Positions 26,409 through 35,422 of a stretch of DNA of 64,000 bases are shown here, one piece after another (position 1 is the first letter of the stretch; every line of letters starts with the position of its first letter). Location of the stretch: NCBI GenBank assembly GCA_963718375.1, contig CAVQZD010000005.1, forward strand, positions 1,116,001-1,180,000. Direction: 5' to 3'. The stretch is from RBG-16-64-13 sp963718375 (GTDB taxonomy: Bacteria > Actinomycetota > Thermoleophilia > RBG-16-64-13). The notes under the pieces were generated by a model, which did not search any database, was not told the origin of the DNA, and saw only the letters and a list, made by a program, of their open reading frames with translations. Position numbers and translations under genes: made by a program.

Positions 26409-27170
26409 CTAGCTGAGCTGGGTAGAGCGACGCGCCTGTCGCAGGGCAAGTAGACCCATAAGGGTGGCGAAGGCCAGAATGACGCCCAGGCCTCTGAGCA
26501 GAGGTCTGACCTGCCAACCATCAATGAGCAAGGAACGCATGGCGTCGTAGACGTAGGTAGTCGGATTGACAGTGGCGGCCCACTTGAGCCAAGCGGCGCC
26601 GATGTACTCCTTAGGCACAAAGGTCGTGGAGAGGAATATCAGCGGGAAGAAGGCGAAGGTGGCGGCCTCTGCGGCCGCTGCGTTCTTGGTCTTGAGAGCT
26701 ATGAAGACCGCATATCCGGCGAAGGCCATGCCCCACATGAAGGCGTAGACCAGCACCACTAGCAGGCTCAGCGGTCCGCCGGCGGCCCTCAAGCCGATAA
26801 GCATACCCAAAGCCAGGATCAGCACCACCTGCCCCACCAGCAGGATGGCTCCGGCGATCATCGGACCCCATATGAGCGACAAGCGCGAAGCCGGCGTCAG
26901 AAGGAGCTTGGTGAAGTACCCGGACTCGATGTCTCGAACCAGAGCCTGACCCGCCGAGCCGGCTCCGCCCACCGAAGCGGATACTATCGATACAGGGATG
27001 ATGAAAGCCAGATAGGAGCCCTTGAAGCCAGGTAGACCGGCTACCGAAGAGAGCCCATAGTTGAATACGAACAGGAAGAAGATGCTTATCGCTATGTTGG
27101 GTATGAGCGCCGCCGGGGTGCGCAAGGTACCTCGAAGTGAACGGACCACCAGTGCCAGAACATCTTTCAT
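26409..27170 (-). CDS. ABC-2 type transporter permease
   Basis: This 253-residue protein has six hydrophobic segments and the ABC2 signature region FFPLIFLSTTFVPKEYIGA, followed by ATVNPTTYVYDAMRSLL, as in DrrB/NodJ-type exporters. Its start overlaps the stop of the ATP-binding gene as ATGA, so the two form one exporter. Cargo is unknown; relatives export drugs, lipids or polysaccharides. Confidence 0.9.
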   Translation of the reverse strand: MKDVLALVVRSLRGTLRTPAALIPNIAISIFFLFVFNYGLSSVAGLPGFKGSYLAFIIPVSIVSASVGGAGSAGQALVRDIESGYFTKLLLTPASRLSLIWGPMIAGAILLVGQVVLILALGMLIGLRAAGGPLSLLVVLVYAFMWGMAFAGYAVFIALKTKNAAAAEAATFAFFPLIFLSTTFVPKEYIGAAWLKWAATVNPTTYVYDAMRSLLIDGWQVRPLLRGLGVILAFATLMGLLALRQARRSTQLS

Positions 27171-28144
27171 GGCTCTTCCCCTTGTACGGCTAGCCGTTCT
27201 CCAGTCGCCCGCAAGAAGACGTCATCAAGGGTGGGCTCCGTGAGTCTGAGCCCCTGCAATTGGATGGCGGCTTCGTCCAGTGTCCTGATGAGCTGAGGAA
27301 GCTTGTACCTGGCCTCCGCGAAATAGCAGAGCAACTCGCTCCCCGCCATCCTCTGCTCTGGTGCCAAAGACCGTAGGGCGGCGGCCGCGCGCGCAGCCAG
27401 GTCGTCCGAGGCAAAGGTTAGGGTGACCACCTCGTTGCCGATGCTCTTCTTGAGAGCGGAGGGTGAGCCTTGAGCCACGATCTTGCCCCTATCGATCACC
27501 GCCACCTCGTCGGCAAGCCTATCTGCCTCCTCCAAGTACTGCGTAGTCAGGAATATGGTCATGCCCTCCTCACGGTTCAGACGTCTTACCTCTTCCCAAA
27601 CCTGAAGACGACTCGCCGGATCGAGGCCCGTGGTGGGCTCGTCCAGAAACAGGATCTCCGGTTGATTGACCAGGGCCAGGGCCAGATCGAGCCTGCGCTT
27701 CATCCCCCCGGACAGCTGGGCCACCCGCTTCTTGGGCGGGAGTTCACCAAGTCCTACCGTCTCTAGGAGACGGCCGGCCGCTTCTCGGGCCGCGTCGGTA
27801 CCGGAGCCGAACAGCCGGGCCTGCAGCGTGAGCAACTCCCGGGGCGTCATGAGAGAGTCAAGCCCCACCTCCTGCAGAGCCACGCCGATGCGATTCCTCA
27901 CCTCAGCTTGGTCCTCCGTCACGTCGAACCCAGCGACCCGGGCACTCCCAGAGGTAGGAGCCAGGATCGTGGTGAGCATCTTGACTGTGGTGGTCTTGCC
28001 TGAGCCGTTCGGGCCCAAGAAGCCGAAGATTCGACCGGAGCTGATGTCCAGATCGACGCCGTCTACCGCGGTCAAATCCGCGAACCTGCGGACCAGAGCC
28101 CGGGCCACGATGCTGCGGTCTGACTTCTGACTAGCCAACTTCAC
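27167..28144 (-). CDS. ABC transporter ATP-binding protein (DrrA-like)
   Basis: This 325-residue ATPase has Walker A GPNGSGKTT at about 45-53, the Q-loop, signature LSGGMKRR, Walker B ILFLDEPTTGLDP, and the C-terminal extra domain found in daunorubicin-type DrrA proteins (about 225-325). It energises the permease encoded immediately downstream, with a four-base overlap. The AEC carrier gene lies 49 bases upstream on the same strand. Confidence 0.92.
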   Translation of the reverse strand: MKLASQKSDRSIVARALVRRFADLTAVDGVDLDISSGRIFGFLGPNGSGKTTTVKMLTTILAPTSGSARVAGFDVTEDQAEVRNRIGVALQEVGLDSLMTPRELLTLQARLFGSGTDAAREAAGRLLETVGLGELPPKKRVAQLSGGMKRRLDLALALVNQPEILFLDEPTTGLDPASRLQVWEEVRRLNREEGMTIFLTTQYLEEADRLADEVAVIDRGKIVAQGSPSALKKSIGNEVVTLTFASDDLAARAAAALRSLAPEQRMAGSELLCYFAEARYKLPQLIRTLDEAAIQLQGLRLTEPTLDDVFLRATGERLAVQGEEP

Positions 28145-28193
28145 CCCTCCTCGCCACCTCGCGAACCGTCGACACCCAACCGATCGAAGAGAT

Positions 28194-29093
28194 CTAGGTC
28201 AGATAGTAGACGAGCACCGGGATGACCACTATGCTTATGATAGTGCTTGCCAAGACGACGGAGGACACCAGTTCCGCTTCATTCTTGTACCGGGTGGCCA
28301 GCACCGCGCAGATCACCGCGCTCGGCATAGCCGCTTCAAAAAGCACTACCGCCCTGGGAATGCCTGTGAGTCCGAACAGCCACACGGCCAAGAGTCCGAG
28401 ACAGAAACCCCCAGCCATGCGGATGACACTCGCGACAAGAGTCGCGGGGAGTTCAGTGAAGCGCAGACCACGCATGGTCATGCCCAACACTATCAACATC
28501 AGAGGTACGGCAGCTCCGCCGACCAGATCGAGAGACCTCCCGACGACGTCGGGCAACTCCACGCCGGTCAGATTGAAGATCAGTCCGAACACGACCGCGT
28601 AAATGAGCGGGGTACGCACGATCTCCAGGAGCCCCTCTCTCAGTCCCTTGTGACCTGAAGCCATGTAGATGCCCACCGTATTGAGGAGAAGGGCATAGGG
28701 GATGTAGAAGAGCATCATCTGTGCCACTCCCTCCGGTCCGAAGGCCAGCGTGATTATCGGGAGAGGGATGTTGATGGCGTTCTGAAACACGACCGGCAGA
28801 TAGAGCACCCGGTGTTTCTTCCAGGTGAGACCAAAGACCACCCAGGCCACGACGAAGGTCCCCACCACTATGATCAGGCAGGAAGCCCACATCTTGGCCG
28901 CGCCTTCCAGCACGAAGGTGGCCGAGTATAAAGAACTGAACACCAAACAGGGCGTAGCGACATACAGGCCCACGTTGACCAACGTCGACACGCTCGCATG
29001 ACTTATCCGCCCGAAGATGTAGCCGACCGCGATGGCGAATAGGGTGGGTCCCATGATGCTCACGATCTGATGCATCTGACCAGGGTACACCAC
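28194..29093 (-). CDS. AEC family transporter (auxin efflux carrier-like)
   Basis: This 299-residue membrane protein has about ten hydrophobic segments in two halves. The AEC features are the helix-breaking NVGLYVATPCLVFSSLY near the N-terminus and the second-half FEAAMPSAVICAVLATRY with the conserved MPxA motif. Relatives carry malate, malonate or other organic anions. No ribosome site marks the ATG at 29093, and an ATG at 29072 gives a more typical N-terminus. Confidence 0.85.
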   Translation of the reverse strand: MVYPGQMHQIVSIMGPTLFAIAVGYIFGRISHASVSTLVNVGLYVATPCLVFSSLYSATFVLEGAAKMWASCLIIVVGTFVVAWVVFGLTWKKHRVLYLPVVFQNAINIPLPIITLAFGPEGVAQMMLFYIPYALLLNTVGIYMASGHKGLREGLLEIVRTPLIYAVVFGLIFNLTGVELPDVVGRSLDLVGGAAVPLMLIVLGMTMRGLRFTELPATLVASVIRMAGGFCLGLLAVWLFGLTGIPRAVVLFEAAMPSAVICAVLATRYKNEAELVSSVVLASTIISIVVIPVLVYYLT

Positions 29094-29142
29094 GTCACTT
29101 GGGCCGCGCGTCGCACAATCCGAGATGATATAAGTGCTAGGG

Positions 29143-29904
29143 ATGAGCGAGCAGACTTTCTATCACTGGTTCGTTATCGGCTGGTTGGCCCTAGCCGTGA
29201 TCACGTTCGTCTTACTGCTCTTCGTCCCGGCTCCTTACGGTCGGTTCACCCGCAGCGGCTGGGGGCCTCGCATCGGGTCCCGACTGGGGTGGATCTTGAT
29301 GGAAACGCCCGCGCTCGTGACCTTTCTGGTGCTCTACGGAGTGAGCGACCGCAAGGCGAATATCGTATGCGTGGTCTTCGTGGCTATGTTCGCCACACAC
29401 TACGTGCACCGGGCTCTCATCTACCCCTTCCGCATACGCAGCAGCCGCCAGAGCATCACTGTGGCTGTGGTATTGATGGGAGCTGCCTTCAATGTCGGGA
29501 ACGGCTACCTGAACGGCCGCTACCTCTTCACGCTGGGTCCGGCACCCAGCGTCTCGTGGCTCGCGGACCCGCGCTTCTTCATCGGCGTGACTTTCTTCAT
29601 CCTCGGATTCTCACTCAACCAGTATGCGGATCGCGTGCTCATGGGACTCCGCGCGGACGGTAACGCCGGGTACCAGATCCCTAGCGGCGGGGCATACGAG
29701 CTGGTGAGCTGCCCTAACTACCTGGGCGAGATGGTGGAATGGGGCGGATGGGCGCTCGCCTGCTGGAATCCCGGGGCCCTAGCCTTCTTCGTCTGGACGG
29801 TGGCAAACCTTGCCCCCCGAGCGATCTGGACCCACCGATGGTACCGAGAGACCTTCCCCGACTACCCCGCGGAACGCAAGGCTATCCTGCCCTATGTCGT
29901 GTGA
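29143..29904 (+). CDS. Steroid 5-alpha-reductase-fold (SRD5A/DUF1295-like) membrane protein
   Basis: This 253-residue protein has about six hydrophobic segments. It ends with the 3-oxo-5-alpha-steroid 4-dehydrogenase C-terminal pattern: YQIPSGGAYELVSCPNYLGE, containing the NADPH-contact block, then WTHRWYRETFPDYPAERKAILP. It resembles eukaryotic SRD5A1 more than the DUF1295 protein at 6778-7680 does. A bacterial substrate is not established from sequence. The ATG at 29143 follows a TATAAG-like element and a CTAGGG; a GTG nine bases upstream is the alternative. Confidence 0.82.
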   Translation: MSEQTFYHWFVIGWLALAVITFVLLLFVPAPYGRFTRSGWGPRIGSRLGWILMETPALVTFLVLYGVSDRKANIVCVVFVAMFATHYVHRALIYPFRIRSSRQSITVAVVLMGAAFNVGNGYLNGRYLFTLGPAPSVSWLADPRFFIGVTFFILGFSLNQYADRVLMGLRADGNAGYQIPSGGAYELVSCPNYLGEMVEWGGWALACWNPGALAFFVWTVANLAPRAIWTHRWYRETFPDYPAERKAILPYVV

Positions 29905-29998
29905 CGCCTGCGCCGTCCCGTAGTCCGGTCACCGGCTGCGCTAAAATTGCGGCCACAGACATCTTGCGGCAAGGCGATAACCGGGAGCTGACAGGCAA

Positions 29999-30760
29999 GT
30001 GAGATACAAGGCAAGTCGGGTAGGAGGCTCAGCGCCGATAACGCGGCCCGTCTTCTGGGTCATGCTCTCCATGGTGGCGTGGGAGTTGTTCCAGGGTCTG
30101 CGCATCGGCGCTGCCGTACCCACCGGATCTTGGCCGCTCAGCGCGGCCGACGCCATCTTTTTGCTTGCCCTGCCCGCCCTGTGCGCGTTCGCCTTCATCA
30201 GACTCTTTCTCGTGCTCACTCAGACCGGCCGCGGCACTCTCAACGTGTACGCTGCCTTGTCGAGTCCGTGGGCCTGGGTGTTCTGGCTGGGGATCTGCCT
30301 GGCCATGCTTGGACAGGGCGCCCATCTCGCCGGCTACGCGATCTGGCGCCAGGTAGACCCGGGGATCATCAGGGGTGATTTCGCTTCCCAGATCCAGTTC
30401 ATGAACGTGAGCTTCGGGTACGCGGTCTTGGGACTCGGCATCTTCTTGGTCACCATCGCTACCCTGTTCCTGGGCCAAGGGGCATCGCAACCTCTGATGG
30501 GGCTGCAGAGGTTCTTGTTCATCGCCGGTTCTCTGGCCACCTACGGCGTGCTCGGTGTCGTCATCGGGGTGGGCGCGGGCCAGTACATCGCGACTATCGC
30601 CGTGACGGCCACACTCACGGTCAGCGGCTTCTTGTTGATGCCCCCCTACGAGATAACGTACGACCCGATAGCGGCATTCATAGTCCCCGGATCAGCGTTG
30701 TCCTGCTTGATCGTGCTGATCTGGACCCTGGTAGTCGGAGGGCAGCCCAACTTCGGCTAG
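29999..30760 (+). CDS. Predicted integral membrane protein, family not recognised
   Basis: This 253-residue protein with about seven hydrophobic segments starts at a GTG with GGGAG eleven bases upstream. The frame is open, GC-patterned like its neighbours and strongly hydrophobic, so coding is likely. There are no catalytic or binding motifs I can name. It is followed by a probable promoter and tRNA-Ser. Confidence 0.6.
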   Translation: MRYKASRVGGSAPITRPVFWVMLSMVAWELFQGLRIGAAVPTGSWPLSAADAIFLLALPALCAFAFIRLFLVLTQTGRGTLNVYAALSSPWAWVFWLGICLAMLGQGAHLAGYAIWRQVDPGIIRGDFASQIQFMNVSFGYAVLGLGIFLVTIATLFLGQGASQPLMGLQRFLFIAGSLATYGVLGVVIGVGAGQYIATIAVTATLTVSGFLLMPPYEITYDPIAAFIVPGSALSCLIVLIWTLVVGGQPNFG

Positions 30761-30773
30761 AAGGATGCTGGGC

Positions 30774-30779
30774 TATAAT
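30774..30779 (+). promoter_or_regulatory. Candidate -10 (TATAAT) of tRNA-Ser
   Basis: A consensus TATAAT lies 30 bases before the mature tRNA 5' end, between the membrane protein stop and the tRNA. The -35 region is weak. Confidence 0.55.
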
Positions 30780-30808
30780 CGCGCCTTGCCCGGGTCCGGG
30801 CGTTCCGC

Positions 30809-30899
30809 GGAGTGGTGTCCGAGATGGCTTAAGGAGCACGACTGGAAATCGTGTAGGCGGTGATAAACCGTCTCGAGGGTTCGAATCCCTCCCACTCCG
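30809..30899 (+). tRNA. tRNA-Ser (anticodon GGA)
   Basis: The acceptor stem GGAGTGG pairs fully with CCACTCC, with discriminator G. The anticodon stem CACGA/TCGTG encloses CTGGAAA, giving anticodon GGA, which reads UCC and UCU. A long variable arm (GGCGG/CCGTC) marks a class II serine tRNA. The T arm is GAGGG TTCGAAT CCCTC. CCA is not encoded. Confidence 0.97.
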
Positions 30900-31143
30900 C
30901 CTAGATCCTGCGCCATGAGGGGCTCGTCTCACATCAGGCCTGGATTCCGAACCCGCGAGGGCGCGAGCGTCAAGGAGACAGTCCAGTGGACTGTCGAGTA
31001 GCGAGCGGTCTGAGCCGAGCCGGAGGCGAGGCGAGGACGGCGATTGCGAAGCAAGCGCGGCGAATCCCTCCCACTCCGCCTAGTACCGACAACATCGGGG
31101 CGCATCTCGCCTAAGGCCCGGATTCCGAACCCGCGAGGGCGCG
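30882..31143. repeat. Partly duplicated tRNA-Ser 3' end and tail, offset about 179 bp
   Basis: The last 18 bases of the tRNA plus the five following bases (30882-30904) recur exactly at 31061-31083. A second block at 30937-30965 recurs at 31115-31143 with one difference. The spacing is 179 and 178 bases, so this is a diverged tandem duplication. The second copy lacks the rest of the tRNA. Confidence 0.85.
30977..30995. repeat. 19-base perfect palindrome downstream of tRNA-Ser
   Basis: GACAGTCCA and TGGACTGTC flank a single G. It lies inside the duplicated tail region, in GC-rich DNA that shows no coding character. Possibly a REP-like or processing element. Confidence 0.6.
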
Positions 31144-31152
31144 CCTACCCTG

Positions 31153-31158
31153 TATACT
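31153..31158 (+). promoter_or_regulatory. Candidate -10 (TATACT) of the SRP RNA gene
   Basis: TGTATACT lies eight bases before the predicted 5' end of the SRP RNA, the right distance for a -10. No -35 consensus is seen. Confidence 0.55.
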
Positions 31159-31165
31159 GCCCACC

Positions 31166-31434
31166 GACCGTGCTAGGTGGGGAGCCAGCGGTGCCCTGTA
31201 CCCGCAATCCGCTTTAGCGGGACTGAATTCCCACCCGAGGAGCGGGTCTGTGAGGTCTGACGCAGGCAAGTGGTGTTGACGGCCAGGTCTCGCGCAATGA
31301 AAATCCGTGAACCGGGTCAGGACCGGAAGGTAGCAGCCCTAAGCGGACTCTTTCATGTGCCGCGGGGTAGCTTGGCTTGAGCTGGCTACCGGCGCACGCT
31401 TGGAGACTTGTCTTCGACGGTGGGTGCACGGTCG
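31166..31434 (+). ncRNA. ffs: Large bacterial signal recognition particle RNA (6S/scRNA type with Alu domain)
   Basis: The apical domain IV core appears as GGTCAGGACCGGAAGGTAGC followed by AGCC. The 5' part carries the Alu-domain signature TGCTAGGTGGGGAGCCAGC, then GGTGCCCTGTACCCGC, as in the Bacillus scRNA. The 3' half contains TCATGTGCCGCGGGGTAGC. The ends pair as GACCGTGC (31166-31173) with GCACGGTC (31426-31433). A roughly 270-base RNA is the long, Alu-containing type and not the short 4.5S type. The ends are estimates from the terminal helix. Confidence 0.93.
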
Positions 31435-31464
31435 TTTTGTTCTTCTCGATGAGGGCATTCAGCC

Positions 31465-33243
31465 GTGACCGGGACTCTTACCGACATCCTCATCGTCGTT
31501 GCGGCGGCAGTGGTCGTGACCCTGCTCTTCGCCCGTTTGCGACTTCCGCCTCTGGTCGGCCTCTTCGTGGCTGGGGTGCTGATCGGCCCGCATGCGCTTG
31601 CGCTGATCAGAAGCCCGGAGCAAGTGGAACAGTTGGCCGAGGTCGGCGTGATCTTTCTCCTCTTCGCGCTGGGCCTTGAGTTCTCGTTCCGGCGGATGGC
31701 TCGGCTCGCCCGCGTGATCCTGCTGGCAGGTCCTTTGCAGGTCATGATCACCGGCGCTGCCGCCTTCGGTGTGGCCAAGGCCTTTGCCCTCTCCAACCAG
31801 CACGCGGTGGTCTTAGGCGCTCTGGTGGCACTCAGCAGCACCGCAGTAGTGCTGAAGACTATGACTGAGCGAGGCGAGATCGACACGCCTCTGGGCAAGA
31901 ACGCGCTGGGCATATTGATATTCCAGGACATCCTCGTGGTACCGCTGATGCTGGTGTTGCCCCTGCTGGGTGGTAACAAACCGGAGTTGCCTCTCAGCAC
32001 CCCGCTGCTGATTGCCGCTGCGGCGGGCTTGGTGGTTGCCGTGGTGGTATTGGCCAAATGGGTAGTACCTTGGATGCTCTACGAAGCGGCCAGAAGCCGC
32101 AGCGCCGACATCTTTCTCATGGTGGTTGTGGGGGTCTGTTTTGCGGTAGCGGCCGCGTCAGCGTGGGTCGGCCTCTCCTTGGCTCTGGGAGCGTTCCTGG
32201 CCGGACTGATCATTTCGGAGTCTGAGTACGGTCATCAAGCCTTGGGACTTGTCACGCCGTTCCGCAACCTCTTGGTGAGCTTCTTCTTCGTCTCGATGGG
32301 CATGCTCCTGGACCCGGCCTTCTTGGCGGCTCACTGGTGGCTGGTATTACTGGCCACCGTCGGACTGATGGTCTTGAAGACCGTGGCCGGCACCGTAGCC
32401 ATACAGGCTCTACGCTATCCGTTCCGCGTGTCACTGGGTACCGGGCTGTCACTGGCCCAGGTCGGCGAGTTCTCATTCGTACTCGCCGCGGTCGCGGTCA
32501 GCAACTCCCTGCTCACCGAGCACTTGCGGCAAGGCTTCTTGGCGGTGGCGGTGCTCTCAATGGCGGTGACCCCCGCGGTGATGAGTCTCTCGGGCCCCCT
32601 GTACCGCGCGCTGCATGGGCTGAGCGCGGGTCGGCGTGCCGACGACGCGGAAGCCGAGACTGCTGGCACCGAGGCCGGAGGCCTGGCCGACCACCTGCTC
32701 ATCATCGGTTACGGCATCAACGGCCGCAACCTGGCGCAAGCCGCACGAGAGTTCGGCTTCGCCCATGTGGTGGTAGAGATGAACCCACAGACCGTTCGCC
32801 AAGAAGTGGCGCACGACGAGCCCCTACTCTTCGGCGACGCCACCAACGAATCCGTACTCATGCGTGCGGGGGTCACCAAAGCCAAAGCAGCCGCGGTCGT
32901 GATAGGTGACGCGGCCGCCACCCGCGGTATCGTGGCTCAGTTGCGGCGACTCAATCCGAAGCTGCACATCATCGCGCGCACCAGGTTCATCTCTGAAGTG
33001 CAACCTTTGTACAACTTGGGAGCCAGCGACGTGGTGCCTGAGGAGTTCGAGACGTCCGTTGAGATATTTCGTCGCACCGCTCACTATTTTGCGCTGCCCG
33101 AACAAGACATCAGCAGACTGGAAGAGACCATCAGGGCCGACCATTACGCTCTGCTGTGCTGCGCCCTTGACACAATTCCGACGCAGCCCGAACAGAGGTC
33201 TTCGCCCACCCGACGCCGCAAGGGGAGCGACCAAGGCGACTGA
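31465..33243 (+). CDS. CPA2 family cation:proton antiporter with a TrkA-N domain (KefB/KefC-like)
   Basis: This 592-residue protein has about 12 membrane helices (about 5-385). They contain FLLFALGLEFSFRRM and ALSSTAVVLKTM, the core of CPA2 exchangers, and NALGILIFQDILVVPLML with the conserved QD pair. Residues about 410-530 form a TrkA-N/RCK Rossmann domain with HLLIIGYGINGRNLAQAA-like GxGxxG spacing. It probably expels K+ or Na+ for H+, gated by a nucleotide. GTG start with GAGGG nine bases upstream. The short TrkA-C domain seems absent. Confidence 0.88.
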   Translation: MTGTLTDILIVVAAAVVVTLLFARLRLPPLVGLFVAGVLIGPHALALIRSPEQVEQLAEVGVIFLLFALGLEFSFRRMARLARVILLAGPLQVMITGAAAFGVAKAFALSNQHAVVLGALVALSSTAVVLKTMTERGEIDTPLGKNALGILIFQDILVVPLMLVLPLLGGNKPELPLSTPLLIAAAAGLVVAVVVLAKWVVPWMLYEAARSRSADIFLMVVVGVCFAVAAASAWVGLSLALGAFLAGLIISESEYGHQALGLVTPFRNLLVSFFFVSMGMLLDPAFLAAHWWLVLLATVGLMVLKTVAGTVAIQALRYPFRVSLGTGLSLAQVGEFSFVLAAVAVSNSLLTEHLRQGFLAVAVLSMAVTPAVMSLSGPLYRALHGLSAGRRADDAEAETAGTEAGGLADHLLIIGYGINGRNLAQAAREFGFAHVVVEMNPQTVRQEVAHDEPLLFGDATNESVLMRAGVTKAKAAAVVIGDAAATRGIVAQLRRLNPKLHIIARTRFISEVQPLYNLGASDVVPEEFETSVEIFRRTAHYFALPEQDISRLEETIRADHYALLCCALDTIPTQPEQRSSPTRRRKGSDQGD

Positions 33244-33249
33244 TATAAT
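33244..33249 (+). promoter_or_regulatory. Candidate extended -10 (TGATATAAT) of dnaX
   Basis: TATAAT preceded by TGA lies 43 bases before dnaX. The TG belongs to the stop codon of the antiporter gene, so the promoter overlaps that gene's end. Confidence 0.6.
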
Positions 33250-33291
33250 CGCGGCACCCCGCGAGTCATCGGTCAAGGAGTCGCTCGGCGA

Positions 33292-35034
33292 ATGTCAGTC
33301 TCTCTGTATCGCAAGTACCGGCCGGCGCGCTTCGAAGACATCATCGGGCAAGAACATGTGGCCCGCACGCTGATGAACGCCATCACGAGCGACCGAGTGA
33401 GCCACGCCTACTTGTTCACCGGACCACGAGGCACCGGCAAGACCTCCACAGCCAAGATCCTGGCCATGGCGCTCAACTGCGAGGCCGGCAACGGCCAAGC
33501 GACGACCGAACCCGATGGCACCTGCCCGAATTGTGAGGCCATCCGCCGAGGCAGCTCGATGGACGTTGTGGAGATGGACGCCGCCTCCAACCGAGGCATC
33601 GACGATATCCGAGACCTAAGGGACAAGGTCCATTTCGCCCCGGTCGAGGGCCGCATGAAGGTCTATATCGTAGACGAAGTCCACATGCTTACTCCCGAGG
33701 CCTTCAATGCTCTCCTAAAGACCCTGGAAGAACCGCCGGTGCATGCCGTGTTCGTCCTCGCCACCACCGAGCCCCACAAGGTGCCGGCCACCATCCTCTC
33801 TCGTTGCCAGCGCTTCGACTTCCGCCGCCCTTCGGTGGGGGAGGTCGTGCAGGTGCTGAGTCGAGTGGCCGCCCAGGAGGGCATCGAGACCGACGAGGCG
33901 GCTCTAATGGTCATAGCCCGCGCAGCGGGCGGCAGTTTCCGTGACGCGCTCGGCATCCTGGACCAACTCTCCACCTACACAGGCAGCAAGGTGGGCCTGC
34001 GAGAGACGTTGGATATCCTGGGGGTGGTCCAGCACGATCTGCTGTTAGAGATCGTTGACGTGGTCCGTGAGCACGACACTCAGGGGGCGTTGCTGCTCGT
34101 CGAGCGACTGAGCCAGAGCGGCACCGACTACGCCCAGTTCATCAAAGACCTGCTTGGCCACCTACGCGACCTGTACGTGATCCGGCACACCCAGGAGACT
34201 CCAGCCAGCGTGGCGGCCACTGACGAGCAACTACAGAGACTGCGGAGCCAGGCCGCGCAGACTCCCACAGAGCTGCTGGTCACCCTACTCGATCTGCTGG
34301 GCGATGCCCTGCGCTCTATCCGTCAAGGCTCGGATTCCCGGCTCGAGTTGGAGCTGGCCTTGATCAAGTTCACTGCCTTGCGAAGCGGCGTGGCGGCTGC
34401 GCCCGTCGCGGTCGTCCCCGTCGCGCCGGCTACGCCATCAGCGACTGCGCCGTCGAGTGCCGCGCCGTCGGCAGCCCCACCATCAGGAGCTGCGCCGGAC
34501 AAGCCGGCGAGAGAGGTGAAGGCGCCTGAGGCGCCCGCCCCCACTCAGGCGAAGCCGAGCGACACGGAGCAGCCGGTGGACGCAGAGTCTGCTGCCACAG
34601 AGGGGTCTGCAGCGACCGAGAAGGCGCCGGTCGGCGGAACTGAGGCCACCATCCCCCCGGATCTTGACCATTTGAAGCGGGCTTGGCCCGTGGTGCTGGA
34701 GGCAGTCAAGAAGAGGCAGCTCAGCCTCGCGGCTGTCTTGGGGGAAGGCGTGCCAGAGCGACTGGAGGGCGACACGCTTGTCATCAAGTTCCCAGCGGGC
34801 TACGGCTTCCAGGCCGGACAGGTGGCGCGCGGAGACAATCCCCAGGTGATCACTGAGGCCTTGAAGGAGATGACGGGCAGGCCGATGCGCATCGCCACAG
34901 AGATAGCCCCGGAGTCTGAGCAAGGCCCGGTCAGGCAAAACGAAGATGCTAGAATCCTCTCCAACGACGAGTTGATGCGCAGGTTGAAGCAGGAATTCAA
35001 CGCGCAAGTACTCGAAGAAGATACCCACCGCTAG
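33292..35034 (+). CDS. dnaX: DNA polymerase III subunit gamma/tau
   Basis: The clamp-loader ATPase. The 580 residues begin MSVSLYRKYRPARFEDIIGQ, the standard DnaX start. They contain Walker A GPRGTGKTS at about 43-51, a zinc-binding cysteine cluster (C64 and the CPNC pair), Walker B DEVHML, and the sensor ATTEPHKVPATILSRCQRF. Residues about 365-450 form an Ala/Pro-rich linker, followed by a tau-like C-terminal domain. AAGGAG lies upstream of the ATG. ybaB starts 19 bases after its stop and recR follows, the common dnaX-ybaB-recR operon. Confidence 0.96.
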   Translation: MSVSLYRKYRPARFEDIIGQEHVARTLMNAITSDRVSHAYLFTGPRGTGKTSTAKILAMALNCEAGNGQATTEPDGTCPNCEAIRRGSSMDVVEMDAASNRGIDDIRDLRDKVHFAPVEGRMKVYIVDEVHMLTPEAFNALLKTLEEPPVHAVFVLATTEPHKVPATILSRCQRFDFRRPSVGEVVQVLSRVAAQEGIETDEAALMVIARAAGGSFRDALGILDQLSTYTGSKVGLRETLDILGVVQHDLLLEIVDVVREHDTQGALLLVERLSQSGTDYAQFIKDLLGHLRDLYVIRHTQETPASVAATDEQLQRLRSQAAQTPTELLVTLLDLLGDALRSIRQGSDSRLELELALIKFTALRSGVAAAPVAVVPVAPATPSATAPSSAAPSAAPPSGAAPDKPAREVKAPEAPAPTQAKPSDTEQPVDAESAATEGSAATEKAPVGGTEATIPPDLDHLKRAWPVVLEAVKKRQLSLAAVLGEGVPERLEGDTLVIKFPAGYGFQAGQVARGDNPQVITEALKEMTGRPMRIATEIAPESEQGPVRQNEDARILSNDELMRRLKQEFNAQVLEEDTHR

Positions 35035-35052
35035 ACGCGCGGAGGTCACCTG

Positions 35053-35370
35053 GTGAGCCCCGACTACCAGAAGATGATGAAGCAGGTGCAGAAGATGCAG
35101 GCCGACATGGTCAAGGCCCAGGAAGACTTGGCGAACGAGACCGTTGAAGCCTCAGCCGGCGGCGGCATGGTAACGGTCGAGGTCACCGGCGCCCTAGAGC
35201 TGACTACCATCAAGATAGCTCCCGAAGCTGTGGACCCTGACGACGTCGAGATGCTGCAGGACATGATCGTCGCGGCCGCCAATGAAGCCCTTCGCTCGGC
35301 CCAAGAGCTTGCCAACAAGAGGATGAGCGGCATCACTTCAGGCATCAACGTCCCCGGACTGCCCTTCTAG
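35053..35370 (+). CDS. ybaB: YbaB/EbfC family nucleoid-associated protein
   Basis: This 105-residue DNA-binding dimer has the family pattern: an N-terminal helix KMMKQVQKMQADMVKAQEDL, then a glycine-rich hairpin ASAGGGMVTVEVTGALEL and a C-terminal helix with DMIVAAANEALRSAQ. GTG start with GGAGGT upstream. It sits between dnaX and recR as in most bacteria. Confidence 0.95.
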   Translation: MSPDYQKMMKQVQKMQADMVKAQEDLANETVEASAGGGMVTVEVTGALELTTIKIAPEAVDPDDVEMLQDMIVAAANEALRSAQELANKRMSGITSGINVPGLPF

Positions 35371-35422
35371 CCGAGACCACAGGCCCGGAAAGACGAGCCT
35401 GCCCTCTCCCGGATATAAGCCA

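Noticed and set aside
30678..30932. Minus-strand open frame across tRNA-Ser with an RDSNPRDG stretch
   Set aside because: It is the antisense of a perfectly folded tRNA and a well-known false gene pattern.
30882..31083. Integrated element bounded by att-like tRNA repeats
   Set aside because: The repeats are only 179 bases apart, with no integrase or cargo between them; a local duplication explains the pattern better.
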